NCBI RefSeq assembly: GCF_044987625.1
Contig: NZ_JBJDSB010000005.1
Coordinates: 186,001 to 250,000 of the forward strand
Origin: Desulfobaculum sp044987625
GTDB lineage: Bacteria; Desulfobacterota; Desulfovibrionia; Desulfovibrionales; Desulfovibrionaceae
Direction: 5' to 3'
Length of the DNA: 64,000 nucleotides
In this document: positions 51,021 to 60,642 of the stretch, piece after piece
How the letters are laid out: each line of letters starts with the position of its first letter
How positions within the stretch are numbered: position 1 is the stretch's first letter
Notes under the pieces: generated by a model
What the model was told of the DNA's origin: nothing
Database searches by the model: none
What the model saw: only the letters and a program-made list of their open reading frames with translations
Position numbers and translations under genes: made by a program

Positions 51021-51689
51021 CTACTGCTGTTTTCCAAGCTGTTGCAGAATTTGGAGCGCCTGATCCGGAGACAGGTCCGGCGGCAACTCGCCGATGTCTA
51101 CACCGGAAGGTGGCGCGGCCGCAGCCTCTTGCTGTTCGCCCCCGGCCATGGGCTGGGTGGGGTCGAACGTGGCGGCTTCGCCCTTGTCCCTTTCAGGACG
51201 CTTGAGCTCCACCTTAAACGGTGGCAGCCACCGTTGCCGCTCTTCGGTCTGGCCGACGCCGTAGACCACGGCGTCCGGCTCAATGCGCTTGATGAGGCGC
51301 CCATCGGGGAGGACGTCGCCCTCGCTGTAGGCCGCGCCGGACAGCATCACGTATTTAGACTTTGGCCCAATGGAGATGGCCGTCAGCGTCAGAGTTCTGC
51401 GCCCGGTTTCCTGCTCCGCGGCCTCGTCCAGCACAAGCAGGTCCGGCTCCACGGCGTCTACCTTGGCGTAGGTGGCCTTGGTGCCCCGCAGCACATCAAT
51501 GGCGGCGCGGATGGCTTCCGTCGCTTCATCCGAGGGCATGCTCACCTGCTGTGGCGCAAGCTTGCGCATCACATCGGATTTAAAGGTCGGCACCTGATGG
51601 TCCTTGGTTGCCAGCCACGCCACGGTGCCCACCACAACAAGGCCATATCCCGCCCAACGTATGAGTATGTTCCGTCTGCCCGGATGCAT
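51021..51689 (-). CDS. PilP/GspC-like pilus assembly protein (MshK-like)
   Basis: A 222-residue bitopic protein with a membrane helix (about 12-27), then a periplasmic beta domain with SKYVMLSGAAYSEGDVLPDG and LIKRIEPDAVVYG, the fold that links the inner-membrane complex to the secretin. The Pro/Gln-rich tail ends in LPPDLSPDQALQILQQLG. Its ATG follows the upstream stop directly (TAGATG). Confidence 0.75.
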   Translation of the reverse strand: MHPGRRNILIRWAGYGLVVVGTVAWLATKDHQVPTFKSDVMRKLAPQQVSMPSDEATEAIRAAIDVLRGTKATYAKVDAVEPDLLVLDEAAEQETGRRTLTLTAISIGPKSKYVMLSGAAYSEGDVLPDGRLIKRIEPDAVVYGVGQTEERQRWLPPFKVELKRPERDKGEAATFDPTQPMAGGEQQEAAAAPPSGVDIGELPPDLSPDQALQILQQLGKQQ

Positions 51690-53690
51690 CTAGTCCCCCT
51701 TGTTGCTGAGCGGCCACCTGATGTTGAGCGAATAGTAGTTCCCCTCAAGGTCCAGATCGAGCTGCTGGCTTACAACGGTGAATCCGGAAAGCTCCAGCTC
51801 CTCAATATACTTAGTGAACACCTGCTGCGCCGCGGCCAGCTCCATCTCCACCTGCCCTTCAAGGCGAACGTCCACGGCGTCCAGCCCGTAGCGCAGCTCC
51901 ATCCCGTCCACGCGCACGGCCTCGGGCCGAAGCGAGGCAAGGAAGTTCCACAGCTCGCCAAAGGGCGGCGACAAGGCAGAGCGGCGGAAACTGTTGGCCA
52001 GATTCAGCGCCGGGTCCACGTCCTCAAAGGCAACGTTAACGGCGCGGGAGCGGATGCGCTCCTCCACCTGCCGCAGCTCCTGCCGATACATCTGCACCTG
52101 CTCCTTGACCTGCGAGCGCACGCCCTGAATGGCGTACACGCCCGCCCCGGCCACCAGCGCAAGGGCTAAAAACACGGCCCACAGCCACTTTTCCGCCTGC
52201 TCCAGCGGGCGCAGATACATTTCCTGCTTTGGGCCAAGGTTGGCGCTGGTCGGGGCCGTGCCCACCGCTGTGGGCAGTGCGGACCACACCACGTCGCCAT
52301 CCAGCGACAGTTCGTGCACCGGCATGGGCACCAGTGGAATTTCCGTATCGGGCCGCGGCAATTCCAGCGTGGCGGTAAGCGCCTCCACCCAATCCACATG
52401 GGAAATCTTCTGACCGACGTTCTTTTCCAGCGCCGCAAGGTCCTGATCCAGGGCGAACAGGCCTTCCACCAACGCCTGCTCATCGTCGCCGACGAGGGTG
52501 TACCGGCGGGCAAGGTGCACGTCCCCGCCCTTGCCTGCCACCAGCACGATGGCGCTTGGCAGATGCAGGGCAATGGCGTGAGCCCCTCGCCCCTTCTTCT
52601 TCAACAAACCAAAAGCCAGCGAAATGGAATCAAGAAAGACAAACCCGCTATCCGACGCGTTGTAGCTTTCAAGCATGGCCACGTGGCGGTCACGGGGCAG
52701 CACTTCGTAAAACACGCTGACCTGTCCGCCCTCCAGCTTGCGCTTGGAGAACATATGCAGGGTGCCTTCGGTGTTGAGTTCGCCCACTTCCTCAAGGTTC
52801 TTGCGCGCGAGGACGCCCGCGTATTTGTACTCCGTGGTCAGGGTTAACAGCCCCATGCCCGGAGACTCCGCATAATCCACAAGGTACTTGAAATAGCGCC
52901 CTATGGCGGCCACATCGTCAATGCGCTGGGCCGAACCCGACGCGAAATAGAACTTTTCGTCATGCGCCTCGAACACAAACGGGGTAAAGCCACTGCGCAC
53001 GACCTTCCAACCCCAGTCCGTGGAGTAGGCCGCTTCTTCCTCCGGCTCCTCCATGTCAGGAAGAGGCGGCGGGGGCGGCGGAGGTGCAGCGGCCTGTTCC
53101 GGCTCAGGCTCAGGCTCGGGTTCGGCGGCCTCGTCAGGCTCCAGCGACAGGGCTTCGCCTTCCTCCTCGTACGCGACGTCCTCGGCCTCGCCGTACGCCG
53201 CGTCCTCATCGGGGGACACCGTCATGAGATCTTCTTCCGTGGACGGGCCTTCGGGCTGGGCGATGTCGTCCTCGCCAAGGGCGACCACGTCCTCCAGGTC
53301 GCCCTCTTCGATGCCCTCATCGTCCTCGGCGGTGACGTAGGTGGCGTCCTCATCAGCGCTGGCGGCCACTTCGGACACAAAGGGGTCCAGCGCCGCCGGC
53401 GCTCCTGCGTCCGCTCCTGCCTCCGGCTCGTCATAGGGCACCTCCTCCACTTCCGCGGAGAGGTCCTCCAGCTCGGGGGCGGCGTCCTCGTCCGTGGCGT
53501 CGTCAAAAGCGGCGGCGTCCACAGGCGGCGCTGGCGCTTCTTCGGCCTCCGGCTCGGAAGCGTCCTCCAGCTCCCAGGAGATATCCTCCAGCTCAAGCTC
53601 GGGTACGACGGCTTCGTCCGTGTCGGTCCGTTTGGTGTCGTCCGTCACGTCTTCCGGCTTTTTCTTGGGATCGTGCTTGGGATCTGTCAT
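51690..53690 (-). CDS. PilN/MshI-like pilus assembly protein with a long acidic N-terminal region
   Basis: A 666-residue protein. The first about 225 residues are strongly acidic, Asp/Glu-rich and low complexity, ending in a proline run (PPPPPPPLPDMEEPE). A middle domain (about 230-480) resembles a degenerate actin-like PilM/MshI module (LHLPSAIVLVAGKGGDVHLA). One membrane helix (about 503-524) is followed by a coiled coil and a PilN/GspL-type ferredoxin-like domain (MELRYGLDAVDVRLEGQVEM). It likely joins PilM- and PilN-like functions. The acidic tail is unusual for the family. Confidence 0.75.
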   Translation of the reverse strand: MTDPKHDPKKKPEDVTDDTKRTDTDEAVVPELELEDISWELEDASEPEAEEAPAPPVDAAAFDDATDEDAAPELEDLSAEVEEVPYDEPEAGADAGAPAALDPFVSEVAASADEDATYVTAEDDEGIEEGDLEDVVALGEDDIAQPEGPSTEEDLMTVSPDEDAAYGEAEDVAYEEEGEALSLEPDEAAEPEPEPEPEQAAAPPPPPPPLPDMEEPEEEAAYSTDWGWKVVRSGFTPFVFEAHDEKFYFASGSAQRIDDVAAIGRYFKYLVDYAESPGMGLLTLTTEYKYAGVLARKNLEEVGELNTEGTLHMFSKRKLEGGQVSVFYEVLPRDRHVAMLESYNASDSGFVFLDSISLAFGLLKKKGRGAHAIALHLPSAIVLVAGKGGDVHLARRYTLVGDDEQALVEGLFALDQDLAALEKNVGQKISHVDWVEALTATLELPRPDTEIPLVPMPVHELSLDGDVVWSALPTAVGTAPTSANLGPKQEMYLRPLEQAEKWLWAVFLALALVAGAGVYAIQGVRSQVKEQVQMYRQELRQVEERIRSRAVNVAFEDVDPALNLANSFRRSALSPPFGELWNFLASLRPEAVRVDGMELRYGLDAVDVRLEGQVEMELAAAQQVFTKYIEELELSGFTVVSQQLDLDLEGNYYSLNIRWPLSNKGD

Positions 53691-53733
53691 CGCTTGGTCC
53701 CCGTTTCGCTAAATGCCAAGGTGATGGGCCGCA

Positions 53734-54207
53734 TCACTTCTTCTTGGGAATCATGAACTGGCCCTGCATGACGGTCTCGTACATCTGGCGCGGCAGTCCG
53801 GCGTTTTCCCCGCCTTCTCCGCCCCCTTCCGGGGCAACCACCACGCGCGTCACCCGAAAGAGCTTCGGCTCAAACCAGTAGCCCCCGGTCTCCGGGTCGT
53901 TGCTGGCGAGGAAGAGCAGCCGCTCAAGGTCGCGCCAACTCATGGTTCTGCCGATGGACAGTGGATATTGCAGCCAATTGGCGGGGGCGAGGCCCACGTC
54001 CTGAATTTCCTCCCACAGGGCGTTGACCACCACGACCTTTTCCTCCTGCTCGGCGTACATACGCTCCACCTTTTGGTAGTTGCGCATCTCCTGCTTGAGG
54101 AACTCAATCTCCGCCTGCGAGGTGCGAAAATCCATCCAGCCCTGATAGGCCAGCACGATTCCCGCCGCAAAGGCCACGCTGAGCACAATACTTACGATCC
54201 ACCGCAT
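53734..54207 (-). CDS. PilO/MshJ-like pilus assembly protein
   Basis: A 157-residue bitopic protein with an N-terminal helix (IVSIVLSVAFAAGIVLAY), a coiled coil (about 30-65) and a small globular domain. It sits between the GspF and PilN-like genes, where MSHA and type IV systems carry PilO/MshJ. Sequence similarity alone is not decisive. GGGAGGAG precedes the ATG. Confidence 0.7.
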   Translation of the reverse strand: MRWIVSIVLSVAFAAGIVLAYQGWMDFRTSQAEIEFLKQEMRNYQKVERMYAEQEEKVVVVNALWEEIQDVGLAPANWLQYPLSIGRTMSWRDLERLLFLASNDPETGGYWFEPKLFRVTRVVVAPEGGGEGGENAGLPRQMYETVMQGQFMIPKKK

Positions 54208-54225
54208 ATCGTCTCCTCCCGGCCG

Positions 54226-55452
54226 TCAGCCGACCTTGCCGATCATGTCGTAGATGGGGAGCAATAGCCCCGCAAAGATGGCCCCGAAGAGCAGCCCCAT
54301 GAACACCAGCATGGCCGGCTCCAGCGTTTTGCCCAGCACCTCCACCAGCGCGGAGAGCTTGTCGCGATACAGCTTGGCCACATATTCCGTCTGCTCCTCA
54401 ATGCGTCCGGTCTGCTCGCCAACGGACACCATGCGCACCGCAAAGGGGTGCAGCGCCTCGGCCTGCTTCATGGAATCCGACAGCGCATTGCCGTTACGCA
54501 CGCTGTCCTGCACAAGGATGAGCCGCCCCTTGTACACAAGGTTGGTCATGGACTCGGTGATAATCTCAAGGGTGCGCAGCACGCCAACGCCCGCGCCAAT
54601 GAGAATGCCCAAATACTCCGTGACCCGCGCAATGATGGACGTCTCGATAATGGTCGAAAACACCGGCACGCGCAGGGCAATGGAGTCCAGAATATAATGC
54701 ACGCGGGTACTGTTTTTTCGCAGGTAGCTCAGCAGGATAATGCCGCCCACCACACCGATGACCGTCCAGCCAAAGTACATCTGAAACCAGTTGGAGATGG
54801 CGATAAGCGCGCGTGTGGGCGCGGGCGTGGTGACACCCATGTCCGAAAACAGCTTCACGATGCGCGGCACCACAAAATAGAACCAGAAGAAGCACGACAG
54901 GATAACCACGCCAAGGATGAACCCCGGATACACCAGTGCGCGCTTGGTACCGCTGACGATTTCCTCAATATGCTCAAGGTGTTCGCCGGACTTGCGGCAC
55001 ATGCGGTCCAGCATGCCGGTTTCCTCGCCAATGCGGCACATGTACTGCACCAACGGGTTAAAGACCTTGGGGTGCCGCGAAAGCGCCTCGCCAAAGGTCT
55101 GCCCGCCTTCAATGTCCGTGCGCATAAAGCGCAGGGTCATGAGCAGCATGGGGTTTTTGATCTCTTCCATGATTTCGTCCATGGCGGACAGAACGGGAAC
55201 ACCAGCGCCAAGCAGCATGGCCATATTGTTGAAAAACTCCGCAAGGTCCGACCGCCCAACGCGCGAGAAGCCCTGCGTGGCCAGCTTGGTCAGCCACGAC
55301 ATCACGGTTCCCAGCTTTTGGATGGCGATAACCACGCCGCCCTGCCGCTCCAAATAGCGGATGGCTGGCGCGTCGTCGTCAAAGGGCAATTCCACAACGC
55401 CCTTGTCGACCTTGCCTTCCGAGCCGAGCATCTTGAACCGGAATATGGGCAT
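54226..55452 (-). CDS. mshG: GspF/PilC-type inner-membrane platform protein
   Basis: A 408-residue platform protein with two GspF repeats (about 60-190 and 265-395) and three membrane helices, including FILGVVILSCFFWFYFVVP and VFMGLLFGAIFAGLLLP. LAEFFNNMAMLLGAGVPV and MVSVGEQTGRIEE are typical. It sits in the inner membrane and couples the ATPase to pilin entry. GGGGGAGC precedes the ATG. Confidence 0.9.
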   Translation of the reverse strand: MPIFRFKMLGSEGKVDKGVVELPFDDDAPAIRYLERQGGVVIAIQKLGTVMSWLTKLATQGFSRVGRSDLAEFFNNMAMLLGAGVPVLSAMDEIMEEIKNPMLLMTLRFMRTDIEGGQTFGEALSRHPKVFNPLVQYMCRIGEETGMLDRMCRKSGEHLEHIEEIVSGTKRALVYPGFILGVVILSCFFWFYFVVPRIVKLFSDMGVTTPAPTRALIAISNWFQMYFGWTVIGVVGGIILLSYLRKNSTRVHYILDSIALRVPVFSTIIETSIIARVTEYLGILIGAGVGVLRTLEIITESMTNLVYKGRLILVQDSVRNGNALSDSMKQAEALHPFAVRMVSVGEQTGRIEEQTEYVAKLYRDKLSALVEVLGKTLEPAMLVFMGLLFGAIFAGLLLPIYDMIGKVG

Positions 55453-55497
55453 GCTCCCCCCGTTTGTTCGCCTCTCGCCACATGCGGCCCGCCGCCG

Positions 55498-57144
55498 CTA
55501 GTACCTCGTCTTGCCAAGCACTCGCTGGACTTCCTCCACCGAGGTGATGCCGTCCTTCACCTTAATGACCGCCACGTCGAACATGGTCCTGAAGCCCTTG
55601 CGGCGCAGCATGTCCTCCAACTGGGTCAGCTCAATGTCCTTTTCCATGGCCTCACGCACCTCGCGGTCCACCACCAGCACCTCATAGACCAGCGTCCGGC
55701 CAAGGTAGCCCGAATGGTTGCACACCTCGCACCCCTCGCCGCGGTAGACCGCCTCCAGCGATTCGCCCAGGTAGTCCAATTCGTCCTTGGTGGGCTGCAT
55801 CTGCTTTTTGCAGTGCGGACACAGCGTACGCACAAGGCGCTGGCTCACCACGCCGATAAGGCTTTCCGCCAGCATCTGCGTATCCATCCCAAGGCCCTGC
55901 AAACGCGGAATGGCGCCGATGGCGGTGTTCGTATGCAGGGTGGACAGCACAAGGTGACCCGTTGTGGCCGCGGTCAGGGCCGTGGTGGCGGTCTCCTCGT
56001 CGCGCATCTCGCCGATGAGGATGACGTCCGGGTCGTGCCGCAAAAAGTGCCGCATGGCGTTGGAGAAGCCATACCCCGCGCCCTCGTTCACCTGCGTCTG
56101 CCGCGCAAGGGGCACCACGTACTCAATGGGGTTCTCAACGGTGAGCACGTTCTTGCCGAGGAGGTCGAGGGAGGTCAGCCCCGTGACCAGCGTGGTGGTC
56201 TTGCCCGAACCGGTCGGCCCCGTGAGCAGCAAGATGCCGAACGGCTCATCGAACAGACGCGTAATGCGGACCACATCGTCCTCAAGAATGCCCAGCGCAG
56301 GCAGCGACATACTGGCCCGCTCCTGCGAGAGCAGACGCATAACGATATTTTCGCCAAAGGGCGTGATGACCGACGACACGCGGATGTCATAACGGCGTTC
56401 CAGCAGGTTCGCGGTCCAGCGGCCGTCCTGCGGCAGGCGCTGTTCGGCAATGTCCATGCCGCCCTGCAATTTGATGGACGTGGTCACGCGCGAAAGCTGC
56501 GGCGGCAAAAAGGCCACGTTGCGCAGCACGCCGTCCACGCGGAAGGCCACGGCAATGCCGCGCGCCATGGGCCGCAGGTGTACGTCCGTTGCGCGCTGCT
56601 TCACCGCAAGGAGCAGGATGTAGTTGATGAGGGTGTCGGGGCTGACGGTGCGGCTGGTGTCGGCAGCAATAATGCCCACCTCGCGCTGCATCAGCTTCTC
56701 AACAGGATTGTCGAGAAAGTAGAAATAGTTATAGATGGCCGAAATGACGCGGCTTTCCTCGGCCATGGTGAACAGGGGCTTCATGCCCGTGGCGCGCACA
56801 ATGAACTGCTCGGTCTTGTTCTCCGGTATGTCGGAGATAGCGGCCACCACCTGATTGTCCTTCATCGCATAGGGATACACGCGTGAGGCAAGGCAGGTGT
56901 TGCGGTTGAAGCGCTTAAGGAGCTGAAAGTCCGGCGAGATGCTGTCCAGGTTCACATGCTCCAGTTCCAGCTGCTGGGCCACGGTGTGCACGAGGTCGTA
57001 CTCCGACACAAGGCCGGTACGCGTCAGCACCTGCCCAAGCTTTTCCTTGGTCACACGCTGGACCTGCAGGGCGTAGCGGATGTGCTCGTCTCCGATATAC
57101 CCTTTGTCCCGCAGGAGGTCGCCTATTCGAATGGGTCCGGCCAT
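55498..57144 (-). CDS. mshE: Pilus assembly ATPase with an N-terminal MshEN domain
   Basis: A 548-residue extension ATPase. The N-terminus has the two tandem MshEN motifs that bind cyclic di-GMP: RIGDLL (6-11) with Q27/Q29, and KLGQVL (35-40) with Q57/Q58. The catalytic core has Walker A GPTGSGKT (309-316), Walker B (about 373-380), and the zinc cysteines C442, C445, C472 and C475. It powers pilus extension, probably stimulated by cyclic di-GMP. Confidence 0.9.
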   Translation of the reverse strand: MAGPIRIGDLLRDKGYIGDEHIRYALQVQRVTKEKLGQVLTRTGLVSEYDLVHTVAQQLELEHVNLDSISPDFQLLKRFNRNTCLASRVYPYAMKDNQVVAAISDIPENKTEQFIVRATGMKPLFTMAEESRVISAIYNYFYFLDNPVEKLMQREVGIIAADTSRTVSPDTLINYILLLAVKQRATDVHLRPMARGIAVAFRVDGVLRNVAFLPPQLSRVTTSIKLQGGMDIAEQRLPQDGRWTANLLERRYDIRVSSVITPFGENIVMRLLSQERASMSLPALGILEDDVVRITRLFDEPFGILLLTGPTGSGKTTTLVTGLTSLDLLGKNVLTVENPIEYVVPLARQTQVNEGAGYGFSNAMRHFLRHDPDVILIGEMRDEETATTALTAATTGHLVLSTLHTNTAIGAIPRLQGLGMDTQMLAESLIGVVSQRLVRTLCPHCKKQMQPTKDELDYLGESLEAVYRGEGCEVCNHSGYLGRTLVYEVLVVDREVREAMEKDIELTQLEDMLRRKGFRTMFDVAVIKVKDGITSVEEVQRVLGKTRY

Positions 57145-57211
57145 AACTCCACCCTTGTGGTGATAGTGAGCGTTGCGCGGCGGTGTCGCCCCGGTGCGGG
57201 GCCTTCTTCCG

Positions 57212-58852
57212 TCACCCCTGCTTCGCCATGACAGTGAGCCAGAAGACCGTTTCCGGGTCCGGCCACATGGTGCGCTTCAGCTTCATATCCTTCTGAAAAC
57301 TATTGATGGCGCGCCACGTTACGGGGCCAACCATGCCGTCGTCCTGCCCCCAGTAGTAGCCAAGACGCTTCAGCATCTTTTGCAGCGCCAGAATGTCCTT
57401 GCTCCGGTAGCCGTAGTAGAAGTCCTGCACCACAAAGGGCGGCTCCCACAGCACCAGCCACGCCGGGCTTTCCCGCACCACCTTCTTCCACGGGAAGGAC
57501 GAGAACGGCACCCCCGTCTGCGCGGGCAGGCGGTCCAGCTTGAGGAGCTTGCTCCCCTCGGGCACCACTTCCTCAAGGATGCCCACTTTGCGCTCCTGAA
57601 CGGCGCGGTCCAGGACGGACAGATGCTCGCCCATCCCGGCCTTATCGAGGAATGCCGCGTAGGACTCGGGATAGGTCTTGGGCGGCGCCTTTGCCGCTTG
57701 CTTCTTTTGGGGCGCAGGTGCCACAGAGGCCACCATGTCCGGCGCGGAGGCGTTATCCGGCGCCGCCGCATCGGTCTGCACGGCAGAAGCCGACACCGGG
57801 GCTGGCGCTTTGGCGCCCTCGCGCGGCTGCACGGTCATCCCGCCCACATCCGCGCCAACCGGCGTTGCCGTCAGCCCAGCCATACTGCGCGCGGCAAGGC
57901 GGGCAAGGCTGGCACTGCCCTGCGTTGTGGTAAACAGCGGCGCAAAGGACAGCCCCACAAGCATCGCCGCGGCAACCGCAACCACCGCCATCTTGCGGCG
58001 GCGCGAATGCGCGGCAAGGCGGTTTGCCACCTCCACCTGACAGGACCCGATCTCCTTCACCGCCGCATCCAGCGCGCGGACGGAGAGCTCCTTGTCGCCG
58101 AAGGCCACGGACGCATACAGCGCCCGCTCCATGACAAGGTTGACCATGCGCGTGTTGCCGCATGTGGCCCGGAACAGCACCTTGAGGGGCGCGCCGGAAA
58201 TGCGGAACTGCGACGACGCGCTGGAGAGCTTGTAGTTGACGTACCGCCCGGTCTCCTCAAGGGAGAAGGGTTGCAGTTCTTTATAGATGGTGATGCGGCT
58301 ACGAAGCTGCCGCAGCTTTGGCTCGTCAAGGCGGGCCTTGAGTTCGGGCTGTCCCACAAGCAGCACCTGCACCAGCTTGCGCCCCTCCAGCTCAAGGTTG
58401 GAGAGCATGCGCAAGGCTTCCATGGCAGGCAGACTCAGGTTATGGGCCTCGTCCACGATGATGGCGCAGTTCTTCCCCTGTGTGTTGCACCCCACAAGGA
58501 ACTGCTGCAGCATGTCCACCAGTCCGGCCACGTTGGCCGTACGCGGGGCGTCAATGCCGAAGTCACGGGCAATGGCAAGGAGCAGCTCTTCCTTGTTCAG
58601 CATGGTGTTAAATATCCACGCCGTGTCGAGCTGTTCCCCTTCCAGCCGCCGCAGGAGTTGGTAGAGCAGGGACGTTTTACCCACGCCCACCTCTCCTGTC
58701 AGGAGCAGAAACCCCTTGCGCGACAGGATGCCGAACGCCAGTTCGTCGAGAATCTGCTTGGTGGTACCGGTATGGAAATACCCGTCGGTATCAGCGGCCA
58801 TGGAGAACGGGTTTTTATCCAACCCCAAGGCTTCGAAGATGTCGTGCGTCAT
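57212..58852 (-). CDS. mshM: ExeA/MshM-type AAA ATPase with a peptidoglycan-binding domain
   Basis: A 546-residue protein with an AAA+ domain: P-loop GEVGVGKT (53-60), DEAH (134-137) and VGQPEL. A membrane helix (about 298-315) is followed by an Ala/Pro-rich linker and a C-terminal peptidoglycan-binding repeat (LQKMLKRLGYYWGQDDGMVG). ExeA-type proteins remodel the cell wall to let secretin assemble. It precedes the MshE gene. Confidence 0.88.
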   Translation of the reverse strand: MTHDIFEALGLDKNPFSMAADTDGYFHTGTTKQILDELAFGILSRKGFLLLTGEVGVGKTSLLYQLLRRLEGEQLDTAWIFNTMLNKEELLLAIARDFGIDAPRTANVAGLVDMLQQFLVGCNTQGKNCAIIVDEAHNLSLPAMEALRMLSNLELEGRKLVQVLLVGQPELKARLDEPKLRQLRSRITIYKELQPFSLEETGRYVNYKLSSASSQFRISGAPLKVLFRATCGNTRMVNLVMERALYASVAFGDKELSVRALDAAVKEIGSCQVEVANRLAAHSRRRKMAVVAVAAAMLVGLSFAPLFTTTQGSASLARLAARSMAGLTATPVGADVGGMTVQPREGAKAPAPVSASAVQTDAAAPDNASAPDMVASVAPAPQKKQAAKAPPKTYPESYAAFLDKAGMGEHLSVLDRAVQERKVGILEEVVPEGSKLLKLDRLPAQTGVPFSSFPWKKVVRESPAWLVLWEPPFVVQDFYYGYRSKDILALQKMLKRLGYYWGQDDGMVGPVTWRAINSFQKDMKLKRTMWPDPETVFWLTVMAKQG

Positions 58853-59019
58853 GAGCTGCTCCCCGTGTTCATGGACGGATTGTCACAGCATGCCGGACCA
58901 CGGCTGCCCCCCTCACCGCCAGAGACGGCCCCCCGCCGCCTCCGGTTTGTCACCGGATGCGAAACGGCAGACGCGGTTTCATCTGCCGCTCCGTATCCGC
59001 TGGAACGCGGAACCCCGCG

Positions 59020-59748
59020 CTAGTAATCCAGAATGAGCCCCATCACGATGTACTGGTTGGTGGAATTCGCATCCGGGTACGAGTTCATCAGGTTCACAGG
59101 GCTTGCTCCACTAAAGGTGGTGTTGATGCTTGCGATGTCTTCACTGGTGGCATTGGCCATGGCAACACATGCGCCGTTGGCCGGGTCGGCCTGCCCGTCG
59201 ATGACGGTATCAAGGCCACGCGCCACGTCTCCGGGCACGTTTTGCAGCACCACCATGTTGCGGTATGGGCCATTGGTCCCGATCTGCTTGGCGTAAAAGC
59301 CCACCACAACGCGCGACTTACCGATGGTTTCGCCTTCCACGTTGCGCATGAACACGTTGTAGCCGTTGGCGCAGTTGTTGTTGGTGTCGTTGGACAGGTC
59401 GGTCTTGATCATGGTGCAAGGCTCAATGCCTACGTCGCGTGCGGCGTCGATAACCTCATCGTACTGGGCGAGGTTGCCGGTGCCCATGAAGACGCCATCC
59501 ATAAAGCCGTCGGCCGAGGCGTCCACGCCGCCGTTGGCCGTACCGTCAACGAAGGCCTGCCCTGTCTTGTCCATATAGGTGGAGGCAATGGTCACCCATT
59601 TTTGCGCAAAGCCCTGCGAGAACTGCTTGACCTGCGACCCCCGAACAATATCTCTACCTTTCATCACGCCTGCCAGGATGATGCCGATGATGACCAACAC
59701 GATGGCCATCTCCACAAGCGTGAAGCCCTTCTCGACGCGCTTTTTCAT
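59020..59748 (-). CDS. Type IV pilin, paralogue 1
   Basis: A 242-residue prepilin. The leader ends KKRVEKG, and cleavage before FTLVEMAIVLVIIGIILAG puts Glu at position 5. It shares with the two neighbours the block VMKGRDIVRGSQVKQFSQG, a CTMIK motif, the central VVVGFY segment, and LDTVIDGQADPANGAC before a LDY terminus. Between these anchors it diverges freely. The start at 59748 has GGGGGA upstream. Confidence 0.9.
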   Translation of the reverse strand: MKKRVEKGFTLVEMAIVLVIIGIILAGVMKGRDIVRGSQVKQFSQGFAQKWVTIASTYMDKTGQAFVDGTANGGVDASADGFMDGVFMGTGNLAQYDEVIDAARDVGIEPCTMIKTDLSNDTNNNCANGYNVFMRNVEGETIGKSRVVVGFYAKQIGTNGPYRNMVVLQNVPGDVARGLDTVIDGQADPANGACVAMANATSEDIASINTTFSGASPVNLMNSYPDANSTNQYIVMGLILDY

Positions 59749-59805
59749 GACTTCCCCCATATTCGCGGTAATGGCTCTGTGCTCCGAGCCGTTCTGCCTT
59801 GTGCC

Positions 59806-60576
59806 CTAGTAATCCAGCACCAGACCAACGCAGGTCAGGACCGTGTTGTCCGTGCCCCAGCTTGCCGGAGTCACGGGAGACGCTGGAGCGGTCACGGGTG
59901 CCGTGACGTAGTCGCCGTTGGCTGCGCCCACATCAAGGGCGATGCAGCTGCCGTTCTGGCCGTCTGCCTGCCCGTCGATGACGGTGTCCAAACCAATGGC
60001 GACATCCACGGGCACATTCTGGAGCACAACCACATTGCGGTTGGGATCGGTGCCGCCGCCGGAGTCGATGACATAGTTATAGAAGCCAACACCAACGCGC
60101 TGCTTACCGGTGAACTCGCCGTCCACCATGCGCTCGAACACGTTGTAGTTGGAGCCATCGCAATCATTGCTTGAGTCCTCAAGGTCGCTCTTGATCATGG
60201 TGCAGGGCTCAATGCCCACCAGACGCAGGTAGGTCATCACGTTGTCCCTGTCCGTGACCACGGTGCCGGACTCGCCGCCGCTGCTGTCGGCCAGCATCCG
60301 GCTGTCCATACGCCCGTCTGTGGCGGAACCGGTGGCGTTGCTGCCGTTGCTCGGGCCGTCAAACAGCGGTTGCCCCTTCTTGTCGTAGTAGGTGGATGCG
60401 ATGGTCACCCACTTCTGCGCAAACCCCTGCGAAAACTGCTTGATCTGCGAGCCACGTACAATGTCGCGCCCTTTCATCACACCGGCAAGGATGATGCCGA
60501 TGATGACAAGCACGATGGCCATTTCCACAAGCGTGAAGCCGCTTTTGCCTTCACGGTAATCTTTGACAGACTGCAT
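59806..60576 (-). CDS. Type IV pilin, paralogue 2
   Basis: A 256-residue prepilin with leader MQSVKDYREGKSG and mature start FTLVEMAIVLVI. It carries the same conserved blocks as paralogue 1 (CTMIKSDLEDSSNDC, VGVGFYNYVID, VIDGQADGQNGSC, LDY) with an Ala/Pro/Thr-rich C-terminal loop. GGAGG precedes ATG 60576. It is 57 bases upstream of paralogue 1 in the same direction. Confidence 0.9.
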   Translation of the reverse strand: MQSVKDYREGKSGFTLVEMAIVLVIIGIILAGVMKGRDIVRGSQIKQFSQGFAQKWVTIASTYYDKKGQPLFDGPSNGSNATGSATDGRMDSRMLADSSGGESGTVVTDRDNVMTYLRLVGIEPCTMIKSDLEDSSNDCDGSNYNVFERMVDGEFTGKQRVGVGFYNYVIDSGGGTDPNRNVVVLQNVPVDVAIGLDTVIDGQADGQNGSCIALDVGAANGDYVTAPVTAPASPVTPASWGTDNTVLTCVGLVLDY

Positions 60577-60642
60577 TATCGCTGCCTCCACTCGGCTTGT
60601 ATGAAAAGTGTTTGCTCACGTCCCCATCACGTGGGAAACGGC

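Noticed and set aside
54448..56886. 812-codon plus-strand frame over the GspF and GspE genes
   Set aside because: His- and Arg-rich composition, no motif, and both opposite genes are strongly supported.
58969..58992. CGGCAGA/TCTGCCG hairpin upstream of the ExeA-like gene
   Set aside because: A short stem without a T run, and the flanking genes run in the same direction; not strong enough to call a terminator.
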